NCBI RefSeq assembly: GCF_016925495.1
Contig: NZ_CP070491.1
Location: forward strand, 1,984,001-2,048,000
Source of the DNA: Methylococcus sp. EFPC2
GTDB taxonomy: Bacteria; Pseudomonadota; Gammaproteobacteria; Methylococcales; Methylococcaceae
Direction: 5' to 3'
DNA length: 64,000 nucleotides
In this document: piece by piece, positions 9,738 to 20,227 of the stretch
How the letters are laid out: every line of letters starts with the position of its first letter
Numbering within the stretch: position 1 is the stretch's first letter
Notes under the pieces: model-generated
Seen by the model: the letters and a program-made list of their open reading frames with translations, nothing else
What the model was told of the DNA's origin: nothing
Databases searched by the model: none
Program-made: the position numbers and the translations under genes

Positions 9738-11120
9738 ATGGCATTACAACGCAGTTTCGGATTATTTATCCTCGCAGCACCCTTAGCCCTCCATGCGGCC
9801 CCACCCAAAATCAGCGAATTCACCCTAAACAACGGCCTCAAGGTGCTGGTACAGGAAGATCACCGGGCACCGGTCGCCGTATCGCAGGTCTGGTACAAAG
9901 TGGGCGCTAGCTACGAGCACGACGGTATTACCGGCGTCTCCCACATGCTCGAACACATGATGTTCAAGGGCACGAAAAAACATCCGCCCGGTGAATTCTC
10001 CCGCATTATCTCAGCAAACGGGGGGAGTGAAAACGCATTTACCGGCCAGGACTACACCGCCTATTTCCAGACCCTGGAGCAATCGAGGCTGCCGGTGAGC
10101 TTCGAACTGGAAGCGGACAGAATGCGCAATCTGCGGCTGTTACCGGACGAGTTTACCAAGGAGCAGCAAGTCGTCCTCGAAGAGCGCCGCATGCGCACCG
10201 AAGACGAACCGCATGCCAAGCTCGACGAGCATTTCGACGCATTGGCCTATTCCAACAGCCCTTACAAGAATCCGGTGATCGGCTGGCCCGACGACGTGTC
10301 CCATCTGACGGTGGACGATCTGTCAGCATGGTACCGCCAGTGGTACGCCCCCAACAACGCCACGCTGGTGGTCGTGGGCGACGTGGACCCGGAAAACGTG
10401 CGCAAGCTGGCGCAAAAGTATTTCGGCCCGCTCAAGCCCAGCACCCTCCCCGCCCCCAAGCCGCGCGGCGAAGTGGAACAACTGGGTATACGCCGCATCA
10501 CCGTCAAGCTCCCGGCCAAATTGCCATTTCTGACGATGGGTTACAAAACCCCCGTCCTGAAAGGAGCCGCGGAGGCGTGGGAGCCCTACGCCCTGGAAGT
10601 GCTGGCCGGCGTGCTGGACGGTGGAAGCAGCGCCCGCCTCGAAAGCCGTTTGGTACGCGGCCAGCAGATCGCCGCTTCGATAGGGGCGGGCTACGACTTA
10701 AACTCCCGCTTGCCGGCCTTGTTCTCGGTACGCGGTACGCCGGCACAAGGCAAGAGCGTCGAGGATCTGGAAAAAGCCATCCTAGCCGAAATTCGCCAAC
10801 TGCAGGATCAGCCGGCGGCGGCCGACGAACTCGAACGCGTCAAGGCGCAAGTATTGGCGAGCAAAGTCTACGAGCGCGACTCCATCTTCTACCAGGCGAT
10901 GCAACTAGGCATGACCGAGACGGTCGGGCTGGGCTGGAAAACCGTCGGCGAATACGTCGACAAGATCAATTCGGTGACTCCCGAGCAGGTCCAGAAGGTC
11001 GCCAAAAAATATTTGGTCGAGGATCGCCTCAGCATAGGCCACCTGGACCCGCTCCCCATACCGGAAGGACAGACCGCCCCGGAAGACCGTGCGCCCCAAG
11101 GAGGCCAGCATGTACGTTAA
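9738..11120 (+). CDS. M16 family zinc metallopeptidase (active subunit)
   Basis: 460-residue pitrilysin-type protease with a signal peptide (about 1-20, ending LHAA), so probably periplasmic. The inverted zinc motif HMLEH is present near residue 73 with the downstream glutamate (E) in the [10 protein letters not shown] block. The C-terminal half is the second M16 domain. Translation of the next M16 gene begins inside its 3' end (11-base overlap). Such pairs form a heterodimer of one active and one inactive subunit. Confidence 0.92.
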   Translation: MALQRSFGLFILAAPLALHAAPPKISEFTLNNGLKVLVQEDHRAPVAVSQVWYKVGASYEHDGITGVSHMLEHMMFKGTKKHPPGEFSRIISANGGSENAFTGQDYTAYFQTLEQSRLPVSFELEADRMRNLRLLPDEFTKEQQVVLEERRMRTEDEPHAKLDEHFDALAYSNSPYKNPVIGWPDDVSHLTVDDLSAWYRQWYAPNNATLVVVGDVDPENVRKLAQKYFGPLKPSTLPAPKPRGEVEQLGIRRITVKLPAKLPFLTMGYKTPVLKGAAEAWEPYALEVLAGVLDGGSSARLESRLVRGQQIAASIGAGYDLNSRLPALFSVRGTPAQGKSVEDLEKAILAEIRQLQDQPAAADELERVKAQVLASKVYERDSIFYQAMQLGMTETVGLGWKTVGEYVDKINSVTPEQVQKVAKKYLVEDRLSIGHLDPLPIPEGQTAPEDRAPQGGQHVR

Positions 11121-12432
11121 TACCCGCATCATTTTTCTTGCCGTTTTTCTCAGCCTATGGACCGCGTGGGCCCATGCGGGCCCGAAGATACAGACGTGGA
11201 CCACGCCGAACGGCAGCCGGGTTTATTACGTGCCGACGGAAGGCCTGCCCTTGGTGGACGTGCGCGTCGTTTTCGATGCCGGCAGCGCCCGTGACGGCGC
11301 CCAATATGGTTTGGCCACGCTGACGTCCGGTCTGCTGGATACCGGCGCCGGCGAGTGGAACGCCGATGCCATCGCCCAGCGCCTGGAAGGCGTGGGCGCA
11401 CGCCTAAGCACCGGCGTTTCCCGCGACTCCGCCTGGCTTTCCCTGCGCACGCTGACCGACACCAAACTGCTCGACACCGCGCTGTCGACGGCGCGGGAAA
11501 TCCTGGCCAAACCGACCTTCAGCGAAACCGACTTCGAGCGTGAAAAGAAGAACCTCCTGCTGGCCCTGAAGCAACGCGAAGAGTCGCCCGGAGATCTGGC
11601 CGGCATCGCATTCTTCCAGGCCCTGTACGGCGATCACCCCTATGCCCACCCCAAGGACGGGGACATCGCGACCGTGGATAAACTCACCCGTGATGACCTG
11701 CGCAAGTTCTACCAGCGTTATTACGTGGCGAACAACGCCTTGGTGGTCATCGTCGGCGAAGTCGACAAAACTCAGGCCGAAAGCATTGCCGACCGCCTGC
11801 TCTCCGATCTGCCCAAGGGCGAAGTTCCACCGAACTTGCCGACGGTCAGCCAACCGCAATCGGCGCAGACCCTCCGCAAGACCTTCCCCTCCGAGCAGAC
11901 TCACATCTACTCCGGCTTGCCGAGCGTGCGCGTGGCAGACCCGGACTATTTCCCGCTTTATGTGGGCAACCACATCCTAGGCGGCAGCGGCCTGGTTTCC
12001 CGTATCTCGGAAGAAGTGCGGGAAAAACGCGGCCTGTCCTACAGCGCCTACAGCTATTTCTATCCCTTCCGGGTGGAGGGCCCCTTCATGCTGGGCCTGC
12101 AGACCCGCAACGATCAGGCCGATCAAGCCCTGCAAGTGCTGCTGGACACCCTGCGCGAATTTATCGCCCACGGTCCCACCGCGAAGGAGTTGGAAGCGTC
12201 GAAGAAGAACATCATCGGCGGCTTCGCGTTACGGCTGGACAGCAACCAGAAACTCGCCGAACAGGTCGCTGCGATCGCTTCCTACGGCTTGCCGCTGGAC
12301 TATCTCGACACCTTCATCGGCAAGGTGGAAGCGGTCACGGCACACGACATCCAGCGTGCATTTCAGAGCCGCATCAATCCCGACCGGCTGCAAACCATCT
12401 TGGTGGGCGCCGGTCAGTCGCGTGAAAAATGA
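11110..12432 (+). CDS. M16 family peptidase-like protein (inactive partner)
   Basis: 440-residue protein with a signal peptide (ending AWAHA) and two M16 domains. Where the active partner has HxxEH, this one reads YGLATLTSG, so the zinc site is missing. It keeps the C-terminal R/Y substrate-binding region (RGLSYSAYSYF). The start at 11110 has a strong AAGGAGG at 11098-11104. It likely pairs with the preceding protease as the non-catalytic subunit. It overlaps rsmD by 11 bases, so the operon continues. Confidence 0.9.
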   Translation: MYVNTRIIFLAVFLSLWTAWAHAGPKIQTWTTPNGSRVYYVPTEGLPLVDVRVVFDAGSARDGAQYGLATLTSGLLDTGAGEWNADAIAQRLEGVGARLSTGVSRDSAWLSLRTLTDTKLLDTALSTAREILAKPTFSETDFEREKKNLLLALKQREESPGDLAGIAFFQALYGDHPYAHPKDGDIATVDKLTRDDLRKFYQRYYVANNALVVIVGEVDKTQAESIADRLLSDLPKGEVPPNLPTVSQPQSAQTLRKTFPSEQTHIYSGLPSVRVADPDYFPLYVGNHILGGSGLVSRISEEVREKRGLSYSAYSYFYPFRVEGPFMLGLQTRNDQADQALQVLLDTLREFIAHGPTAKELEASKKNIIGGFALRLDSNQKLAEQVAAIASYGLPLDYLDTFIGKVEAVTAHDIQRAFQSRINPDRLQTILVGAGQSREK

Positions 12433-13002
12433 GGTCCGCATCATAGGCGGAAGCTGGCGCGGCCGGAAACTTCGCTTTCCCGCCGCGCCGGGCCTCAGGC
12501 CTACCCCCGACCGCGTGCGGGAAACCGTTTTCAACTGGCTGCACCAGGATCTAACCGGATTGACCTGTCTGGACCTCTATGCCGGCAGCGGCGCGCTGGG
12601 CTTCGAAGCCGCGTCACGAGGCGCAAAAAGCGTCGTTCAAGTGGACAGCAACGCCGACGTTTGCGCGGCGCTGGAAAGGAACTGCGCCTTGCTGGACGGC
12701 CACACGATACAAGTCCGACGGCGCGATGTGGCGCAATTTCTGGGAGAAGCGGCGCTGGCCTACGACGTCGTATTCCTGGATCCGCCCTTTCACCAGGGAC
12801 TAGTACTGCCTTGCTGCCTGGCATTGGAGGCCAACGGATGGCTGGCCGCTGACGCACGCATCTACATCGAAGCCGAAGCCGGTCTGGCACTCGAAGGACT
12901 CCCTCGCAATTGGGACGGTTTACGAACCAAGCTGGCCGGCGCCGTGGGCTATCATCTCTACCGGCGCAACACGCCGGAACCGGATTCCATCTTACTCAAG
13001 TC

Positions 13003-13006
<4 letters not shown>
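12422..13006 (+). CDS. rsmD: 16S rRNA (guanine(966)-N2)-methyltransferase
   Basis: Methylates G966 of 16S rRNA using SAM. With a GTG start at 12422 it has 194 residues and begins [10 protein letters not shown], the typical RsmD N-terminus. It has [14 protein letters not shown] (SAM site) and VFLDPPFH (the DPPF catalytic motif). The frame extends upstream to 12356 inside the M16 gene, but that extension does not resemble the family. It overlaps coaD by 4 bases, the classic rsmD-coaD arrangement. Confidence 0.93.
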
Positions 13007-13753
<747 letters not shown>

Positions 13754-13816
13754 TTCATGGGATGAGTTGACCGAGCCATTAGATTTTCCCCTACCCCAAC
13801 CGACGGGAGAGCCCAA

Positions 13817-14479
13817 ATGTTCAGACTATCGATATTTGTCGTACTCCTGCTGGCGATATTGTCCGGCTGCAGTCGGGATTTGAACTTCAAAATCCACTTC
13901 GAAAGGGCCGATGGCTTGGTGGCGGGGGCGCCGCTGGTGATGCAAAATCAGGTGGTGGGAGAAGTCATCCGGATCGAGCCGGCCGCCGACGGAGGGATCT
14001 TGGTCAGCGTTTCGGTCGAACGGCCTCAGGTGGCCACGGTTACGGAAGACTCGCGTTTTTATGTCGAGGATGATCCTGCCCATCCCCCGGGGAAACGTAT
14101 CGAGATCGTCCAGACGCGCCCCGGCGGCAAACCCATACCCGAAGGCTCGGTGGTGCAGGGTTCGAGCAGCCGGCTCCGCGACTGGTTTCCCCTCAACGAC
14201 ATCATCAAAGAGTTCGGTGGCATCTTGCGCGGCCTGCGAGACCAAGTCGAACAGTTCAGCCGGGAAATGGATGCACTGCCGAAGTCGGAGCAGGCCAAAG
14301 ATCTGCGGTCCGAATGGCTCAAACTGATGGAAGAAATCAAGAAAGCGCAGAGCAGCGCGGAAGAATCGCTCAAAGAGGAAGTACTGCCACAACTGCAACA
14401 GGAGATGGAAAACCTGCGCAAACGCCTGGACGAACTGAAACGCGAGCCGCCGCGCAAGCTGAAGCCCCTGGAGACCTGA
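13817..14479 (+). CDS. MlaD/MCE-domain lipoprotein
   Basis: 220-residue protein with a lipoprotein signal (lipobox LSGC, Cys18) and one MCE/MlaD beta-barrel domain (about 22-115: FERADGLVAGAPLVMQNQVVGEV). The rest is a long charged coiled coil (about 130-215). MCE proteins bind and move phospholipids across the envelope, usually with an ABC transporter, but none is encoded nearby. Alone, it may join a remote Mla or Pqi-type machine. Its substrate is unknown. Confidence 0.8.
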   Translation: MFRLSIFVVLLLAILSGCSRDLNFKIHFERADGLVAGAPLVMQNQVVGEVIRIEPAADGGILVSVSVERPQVATVTEDSRFYVEDDPAHPPGKRIEIVQTRPGGKPIPEGSVVQGSSSRLRDWFPLNDIIKEFGGILRGLRDQVEQFSREMDALPKSEQAKDLRSEWLKLMEEIKKAQSSAEESLKEEVLPQLQQEMENLRKRLDELKREPPRKLKPLET

Positions 14480-14520
14480 ACGGTTCCCGAGCAGGAACGG
14501 CCATTAACCGGCGATCGACC

Positions 14521-16845
14521 TCAGGCAAGCAGGTCGGTCGCCTCGGATTTTAGCGCCGGGCTCTTCAGCGTTTGCATCAGCGCAGATAGGGCGCGATCCA
14601 TCAGCGGTACCCCGCTTCCTTCGATGATTTTGGCGGTTCCCGCGCGCAGGTGCATTGCCAAGTCCTCCATGCTCATTTCAGCCACCTTGACCCCCTTGCG
14701 GCTAACGAAAACGTAGAGCGAGGTCACATGGCTTTTCCATGAGAGCTTGGCGCGCAAGGTCGCGGGTCCCACATCGCTGAACTCCAGCCATTCGCCGATA
14801 GGAAGCGCTTCCGCACGCTGGTCGAATTCATCGGCCGGTGATTTTTCCTGATCCGGCAGGCCAGCCGGTATGTGGCCACTGGCCTCCTCCATGTCTATGT
14901 CGTCGATATCGGGCAGATTCGCCTTGATTACCTGTATCGCTTCGGCCAGCTCGGGATCCCGGATCGTGACGGAAGCCGCTTTACGCAGCGTCTCCGCCCC
15001 CGGTTGAGCTCGCAGGCAGTGCACATGCATGGTTTGCAGATCCCTGAGCACCTGAGTCGTTTGTGCGGGATCGTACGAGATGCTTTCCAGACCTTCCTTG
15101 ATATTTTTAAGCAAGAGAGGAATGGATTGCACGAGTTCCTGCCTCGTTGCGGTATCGACGGGAACCGTGGCCGTCTTGATCAGGGTTTCCACCAGATCCA
15201 AGGATCGCAGCCACTGCTCGGGCTCTTTATCCCGCCGCAACCAAGCCAAGACCAGGACATCCTTCCAGGCGTTGTACAGGAAAGAGAGTGCGACTTCGGG
15301 CAAGTTTTTGCCATGCACCTTCTGGGCGATCTCATAAGCCACTTGCTTCTTGGCGAGCAGCAGCTGCTCCCGGCTTTGCGTCGTCTGCCGCGTCCGCTCC
15401 TCGGCGATCTGACTGCGCTGCTCGTCCCGTTCCAAGAACTGAGAAATGTCGGCGAGCAACTCGGCGAACAATTCCACGTTCTGATCGAATTCGGCCAATA
15501 TACGGCCCACCACTTCCTCGATCTTCTTGAAAACCGGGTTGTTGCTGGTGCTGTCGATTATATCCAGACCTAAACCGGCTTGCGCCAGGCTGTTGAGTAA
15601 GACCCGGGCGGGATGATTCTTGCGGGCAAAGAACGATTTTTCGAGGATCGCGACCTTGACCACCGGAATCTGCAGCCGGGCGATCAAGGCTTTAACCGGG
15701 TCGGGAAGATTCCGGTCTTCCAGGATGAAATCGAAGATCATCGCCACCATGTCGATGATGTCTTCTTCCAGTCTACCCAGCGGGCGCTTCTGATCATCCG
15801 CCTGCAACTTACCGAGCTGATTGGCGACAAAAAGCTTCAGCCCTTCGCCGCCGGCCATGCGCTCGCCACCCGGCCAAGGCGCCGGTTGCTGCAAGACGCT
15901 GAGCGCATTGAGGACTTCGCCCGGCTCGACGACGACCCCGTCGGGGGCGGCACTGGCATACGACGGTATGCCTAGCTGAGTACGCCAGCCATCAAGCAAG
16001 GACTGCATGGCCTGAAAAGCTTCCAGATAGGCGGAGCTGTCGCCCGACTCCGCTTCTTCCAAGGCGCGCGTGATTCTTTGCGCGGTTTGACCCGGTTCGG
16101 GCGAAGTGCCGCCAGGATGACGCTTGATGGTGCGGGCGATCGAAGGCAAGACGCCTTCGCCGATCAAGTAGCTGTTGATCTCGTGGTAGACCGTTCCGTA
16201 AGCACTCACGACCGCTCTATCAAACAGCTTATAAATCAACAACTTGACCTTTAGGTCAATGTCATGAGGTTTGACGACGCTTTCGAACGTATGGCACAGC
16301 GCGGCGGGCGCTAGCGGATTGTTTTCCAAGGCGATCTCATCGCGGTTTAGCAAGGCGCCGAACCGCTTGTTGAGCCCGAATAGTTCGAGATGAAAAAGGT
16401 TATTGCCCTTCTGAACCAGGGTATTGATCGCCAGATTTTCCTCAAGATTGGCGTTTTCCATCAGTTCAAAATCATCTTCGTCCCGAGGCTGCGGCTCGGC
16501 TTTTTTTATGACCCCGAATGGAGCCGCACGGTGACGCCAGAACTCGTCGTACCGTTCCAACAAAGATTTCGTGTAGTTCTGCTCTATCGACTCCCGCTCG
16601 CGCCTGACATAGCGCATCGAGTCGAAATAGACGGTCTGCAGGTTTGCGTTTTCGGCTTTGTCCGAAAGCTTGAACAGTTCGTCATCGGCCTGTGCGAACA
16701 GCGACTGCAGGAGATCCTCCGTCCGCTCTTTAAAAATCGAGCGGCACTCGGCAATCAGTCGGTTCGAATCCGATCGTCTGACGGCATCACGCTGTTTGGC
16801 TTGGAGAGATTCGAACGAGACGACTTTGGATTCCTGAGTAACCAT
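14521..16845 (-). CDS. DUF1631 family protein
   Basis: 774 residues of the DUF1631 family, large soluble proteins of unknown function found in proteobacteria. No signal peptide or clear membrane segment is seen. The central part is helical and rich in charged residues (about 440-600). The C-terminal portion (about 670-760: IGEWLEFSDVGPATLRAKLSWKS) resembles a small beta-barrel like those in PilZ-type proteins. The ATG at 16845 has a GGGAG upstream; an earlier in-frame ATG at 16890 has no good site. Convergent with the MCE gene. Confidence 0.8.
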   Translation of the reverse strand: MVTQESKVVSFESLQAKQRDAVRRSDSNRLIAECRSIFKERTEDLLQSLFAQADDELFKLSDKAENANLQTVYFDSMRYVRRERESIEQNYTKSLLERYDEFWRHRAAPFGVIKKAEPQPRDEDDFELMENANLEENLAINTLVQKGNNLFHLELFGLNKRFGALLNRDEIALENNPLAPAALCHTFESVVKPHDIDLKVKLLIYKLFDRAVVSAYGTVYHEINSYLIGEGVLPSIARTIKRHPGGTSPEPGQTAQRITRALEEAESGDSSAYLEAFQAMQSLLDGWRTQLGIPSYASAAPDGVVVEPGEVLNALSVLQQPAPWPGGERMAGGEGLKLFVANQLGKLQADDQKRPLGRLEEDIIDMVAMIFDFILEDRNLPDPVKALIARLQIPVVKVAILEKSFFARKNHPARVLLNSLAQAGLGLDIIDSTSNNPVFKKIEEVVGRILAEFDQNVELFAELLADISQFLERDEQRSQIAEERTRQTTQSREQLLLAKKQVAYEIAQKVHGKNLPEVALSFLYNAWKDVLVLAWLRRDKEPEQWLRSLDLVETLIKTATVPVDTATRQELVQSIPLLLKNIKEGLESISYDPAQTTQVLRDLQTMHVHCLRAQPGAETLRKAASVTIRDPELAEAIQVIKANLPDIDDIDMEEASGHIPAGLPDQEKSPADEFDQRAEALPIGEWLEFSDVGPATLRAKLSWKSHVTSLYVFVSRKGVKVAEMSMEDLAMHLRAGTAKIIEGSGVPLMDRALSALMQTLKSPALKSEATDLLA

Positions 16846-16988
16846 GACTGCTTCTCCCGAAGTGAAGACCTGATGGCGCGCGTCAGGCAAGTTCTGGGCG
16901 TGGCTAAAGGGTAAATGAATTGGCTCGGGCTAGACGTGACCTCGCTCGCAAAAACGAAACGCCGGTCGCTCGCCCAGGGAGGACAGGC

Positions 16989-17531
16989 TCAGTCGTAATG
17001 CACGAGTTCGTAGGGCAAGGATGGCTCGCGGCCGGACGCCAGATCGGTGAGAAACTTCCAAAACACATCCGCTGAAGGTGGGCAGCCGGGTAGCACGTAG
17101 TCCACCTTGACGACTTCGTGGATGGGATGAACCTTGTTTAACAGCAGCGGCAATTCAGGATCGTCCGGAATGCGCGGATTCTCCACCCCTACGCCGTGCA
17201 AGTAGGCTTCTTCCAGGCACTCTTCCAAGGGAATATGATTGCGCATGGCGGGTATGCCGCCGTTGATGGCGCAGGCTCCTACCGCAACCAGGATTTTGCA
17301 ATGCTCACGAAATTCCCGCAGGGTGTGCACATTCTCCGCGTTACACAAACCGCCTTCGATCAAGCCGATATCCACCTTATCGCTGCAATGCTTGATATCC
17401 GTAATCGGTGAGCGGTCGAATTCGGCCACCTCGGCCAAATCCAAAATGCGCTCGTCGATGTCCAGAAAAGACATGTGACAGCCGAAGCACCCGGCGAGAG
17501 AAGTCGTCGCCACTTTGATTTTATTACTCAT
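16989..17531 (-). CDS. hoxY: NAD-reducing hydrogenase small subunit
   Basis: Small subunit of group 3d bidirectional [NiFe] hydrogenase, 180 residues. The four cysteines of the proximal 4Fe-4S cluster are present: Cys15 and Cys18 in GCFGC, Cys87 in GAC and Cys150 in LPGCPPS. The C-terminal cluster-binding region of respiratory small subunits is absent, as expected for HoxY. The start overlaps the end of hoxU by 8 bases. The partner large subunit HoxH, which carries the Ni-Fe site and usually follows hoxY, is not encoded downstream; the next gene is DUF1631. Confidence 0.9.
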   Translation of the reverse strand: MSNKIKVATTSLAGCFGCHMSFLDIDERILDLAEVAEFDRSPITDIKHCSDKVDIGLIEGGLCNAENVHTLREFREHCKILVAVGACAINGGIPAMRNHIPLEECLEEAYLHGVGVENPRIPDDPELPLLLNKVHPIHEVVKVDYVLPGCPPSADVFWKFLTDLASGREPSLPYELVHYD

Positions 17532-18255
17532 TTTCCGCTCCCTCCGGGCGCATTTCCCGCGCCAGGCTGGCTTCAGCCAAAGTTTGCCTATCGTAGATAC
17601 GCGCCCCTATCGGTGCTTCGAAGCCATGCCGCTTGACGAGAATGGCGCCGACCGGACAAACGTCGGCGGCCTTGTCACTCGCCTGCAAGTCGCTGTCTTT
17701 GAGCAGGCCGCTCGCGGAATTCACGACCAGATGATTGAGCACGCCGCGCCCGGCGATGGCGAATACGTTCTTGCCGTCCGCCTCCCGGCTAGCACGAACG
17801 CATAATTCGCAGTATATGCATCGGTCGCGATCGAGCAGGATGTCGGGGTGCGATGCATCGACCTCGCGGCTCGGATAGAAATGAGGAAAGTGGCCATCCA
17901 ACATATTGAGGTGATAACCCACCGCCTGAAGCTGGCAATTGCCGCTTTTTTCGCAGGAAGGGCAGAAATGGTTGCCTTCCACGAACAGCATCTGGGTGAT
18001 GGTCCGCCGCAGCTCGGTCAATTCCGGCGTATTGTTCAACACGGTCTGGTCTTCGTCGGCCGGGAAGGTGCAAGCCGTGCAGTTGCGCCCGTTCACCTTC
18101 ACTGTGCAGAGTTTGCAACTGCCATGAGGCGTGAATTCCGGGTTATGGCATAGATGAGGGATGTAGATGCCGGCACGCGTGGCGGCACTCATCACGGTAT
18201 CGCCGTCCTCGAAAGGAACGGTCTGTCCATCGATGCTTATGGTATGGATGCTCAT
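17524..18255 (-). CDS. hoxU: NAD-reducing hydrogenase diaphorase subunit HoxU
   Basis: Electron-transfer subunit of the diaphorase half, 243 residues, homologous to the N-terminus of NuoG. It has a plant-type 2Fe-2S domain (HLCHNPEFTPHGSCKLCTVKV...CTAC), a His/Cys-ligated 4Fe-4S motif (HFCPSCEKSGNC), and a 4Fe-4S motif CIYCELC. It would pass electrons between the hydrogenase pair and HoxF. Its start overlaps hoxF by 4 bases. Confidence 0.93.
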   Translation of the reverse strand: MSIHTISIDGQTVPFEDGDTVMSAATRAGIYIPHLCHNPEFTPHGSCKLCTVKVNGRNCTACTFPADEDQTVLNNTPELTELRRTITQMLFVEGNHFCPSCEKSGNCQLQAVGYHLNMLDGHFPHFYPSREVDASHPDILLDRDRCIYCELCVRASREADGKNVFAIAGRGVLNHLVVNSASGLLKDSDLQASDKAADVCPVGAILVKRHGFEAPIGARIYDRQTLAEASLAREMRPEGAENE

Positions 18256-20084
18256 AATCCCTCCTGTTCCAGATGGGCCAAGGCGTCATCGCGCCCGCTC
18301 AGTCGGCGTGCCGTGGCCAAAGCCCCGTCCAAATCGAATCCCGGCTCGAAGCTGATCGTCTTGAGGCGGGACTCGTAGAGCTCGGGGAAACGCTCCAAGG
18401 TGCTGAGTACCGGGTTGGCCGCCGTTTGCCCCAGACCGCAATGGCTGGCGCCCTTGACCAGCTTTCCTAGCTTTGTGAGTTCGACCAAGTCGTGTGGCGT
18501 GCCGTGACCGTCGCATATCTTGTCCAGCGTGTTGCTCAGCAACGAGGTACCCACCCGGCAAGGTGTGCAGAATCCGCAGCTTTCGTGTGCGAAGAACTGG
18601 GTGAAGTTGCGGGCGATCGCCAGTATGTCGCGACTTTGATCGAAGATCATGAAGGAGCCGCCGGTCGCCAAGTCTTCGAACGCCAGCTTGCGGTCGAATT
18701 CTCTGGCGGAGACAAAAACCCCTGAAGGCCCGCCGACCTGTATGCCCAGAGGATCGCGCGCTCCGCAGTCGCGCAGGATTTCGGCGAGGCTGACACCGAA
18801 ATCATATTCGTATATGCCCGGACGCTCGCAATCGCCACAGATGCTCAACAGCTTGCTGCCCTTGGCTTTTTCCGTCCCGTGGGCGGCGAACCAGTCGCCG
18901 CCTTTCAAGCCAATGGCGGCGGCGGCTGCGAATGTCTCCACGTTGTTCACCACGGTGGGCCGGCCCAGATAGCCGTGGGTGACGGGGTACGGCGGACGAT
19001 TCCTCGGCACGCCGCGCTTGCCTTCCAGCGACTCGATCAAGGCGGACTCCTCGCCGCAGATATAAGCTCCAGCGCCCATGTGTATTTCGATGTCGAAATC
19101 GAAGTCCGGCCTTCCCAGGATACCGTTTCCCAACAAACCGGCGGTTCGACGCTCCGCCAGTACAGCTTCGAGCGTAGGACGCAGCGCGAGATATTCACCG
19201 CGTAGATATAGGAAGCCCTGCCGGGCGCCGACGATGTCCGCGCACAGGGTCATACCTTCGAATACCTGATGGGCGTGGCTGTGCAGCAACATGCGGTCCT
19301 TGAAAGTGCCCGGTTCGCCCTCATCCGCATTGCAGACCACGTAGCGTTCGACGGTTTGCTGTCCCTTGTCCGTCGGGCAAACGGCCAACTCCTCCGGCCC
19401 CTCGAAACAGAATTTCCACTTCCAGGCCGTCTGGAATCCGGCTCCGCCACGCCCGCGCAGCCCGGACTTTTCCAATTCGGCGAAGGTCGCCTCCAGCCCT
19501 CGCTGCAGCGATGCGCGCAAGGCGCTACCCGGTACGACCGGGTTGTCCAGCAGCAGCCCGGTCCGGCGAACGTTGTCCGCGACGCCGAACAACTCGGCCG
19601 GCCACGAGCTCAGCGGGACGTCGGTCTCCACCAACTCGACGATACGGTCGACCTTGGCCCGATCCAGTTGCGCCAGCCATTGCCCATTCACCAAGCCGGC
19701 GGGCCCCTGATCGCACAACCCCGTACAGGAGGTGTAGGCGAAACTGACCCGCCCGTCGTTGCGGGTTTCATTCGGCTGAACGCGCAGGCGTTCGCAAAGA
19801 TAGGCGCCCAATTCGCGGCTACCGAGCAAGTGATCGCTGATGGAATCGCTCAGCAAGATGTGGAACCGGCCCTGCGGCTCCAGCGACAGAAAGCTGTAAA
19901 ACTCCGCCACACCCTGAATCTGGGTGCGCGGCACCCCCATGACCTCGGAGATCTGCTCGATCGCCCAGTGCGGCACATGACGAAAGCGGTCCTGCACTTC
20001 GCGCAAAATCTGGAGCAGTTGCGTCGGTCGGTTGCCGTGATTCCGGACTATGGTCAGCAGAGCTTCGACATCGATAGCGGACAT
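18252..20084 (-). CDS. hoxF: NAD-reducing hydrogenase diaphorase subunit HoxF (HoxE-HoxF fusion)
   Basis: 610-residue flavoprotein that reduces NAD+. The N-terminal third (about 1-150) is a NuoE/HoxE-like thioredoxin-fold domain with the TSCTGLCDQGP segment. The rest is NuoF-like: GRGGAGFQTAWKW (FMN/NAD site), GAGAYICGEESALIESLEGK, and a C-terminal ESCGFCTPCRVG 4Fe-4S site. This fused form is like HoxF of Cupriavidus. The start at 20084 is supported by GGAG seven bases upstream; an ATG at 20096 is poorer. First gene of hoxF-hoxU-hoxY. Confidence 0.93.
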   Translation of the reverse strand: MSAIDVEALLTIVRNHGNRPTQLLQILREVQDRFRHVPHWAIEQISEVMGVPRTQIQGVAEFYSFLSLEPQGRFHILLSDSISDHLLGSRELGAYLCERLRVQPNETRNDGRVSFAYTSCTGLCDQGPAGLVNGQWLAQLDRAKVDRIVELVETDVPLSSWPAELFGVADNVRRTGLLLDNPVVPGSALRASLQRGLEATFAELEKSGLRGRGGAGFQTAWKWKFCFEGPEELAVCPTDKGQQTVERYVVCNADEGEPGTFKDRMLLHSHAHQVFEGMTLCADIVGARQGFLYLRGEYLALRPTLEAVLAERRTAGLLGNGILGRPDFDFDIEIHMGAGAYICGEESALIESLEGKRGVPRNRPPYPVTHGYLGRPTVVNNVETFAAAAAIGLKGGDWFAAHGTEKAKGSKLLSICGDCERPGIYEYDFGVSLAEILRDCGARDPLGIQVGGPSGVFVSAREFDRKLAFEDLATGGSFMIFDQSRDILAIARNFTQFFAHESCGFCTPCRVGTSLLSNTLDKICDGHGTPHDLVELTKLGKLVKGASHCGLGQTAANPVLSTLERFPELYESRLKTISFEPGFDLDGALATARRLSGRDDALAHLEQEGL

Positions 20085-20227
20085 GAGCAACTCCATTGAA
20101 CTCGTTTTTGGTTCTACAAGCTTAATGGATTATAGAAAGCCGGCAACCGTCAGCACGGCCCGCCGCACGCGCTCATTTGCACGTCCCATGGCATAATCCC
20201 AAGCATAAACAGCAAATGGGGCACTTG

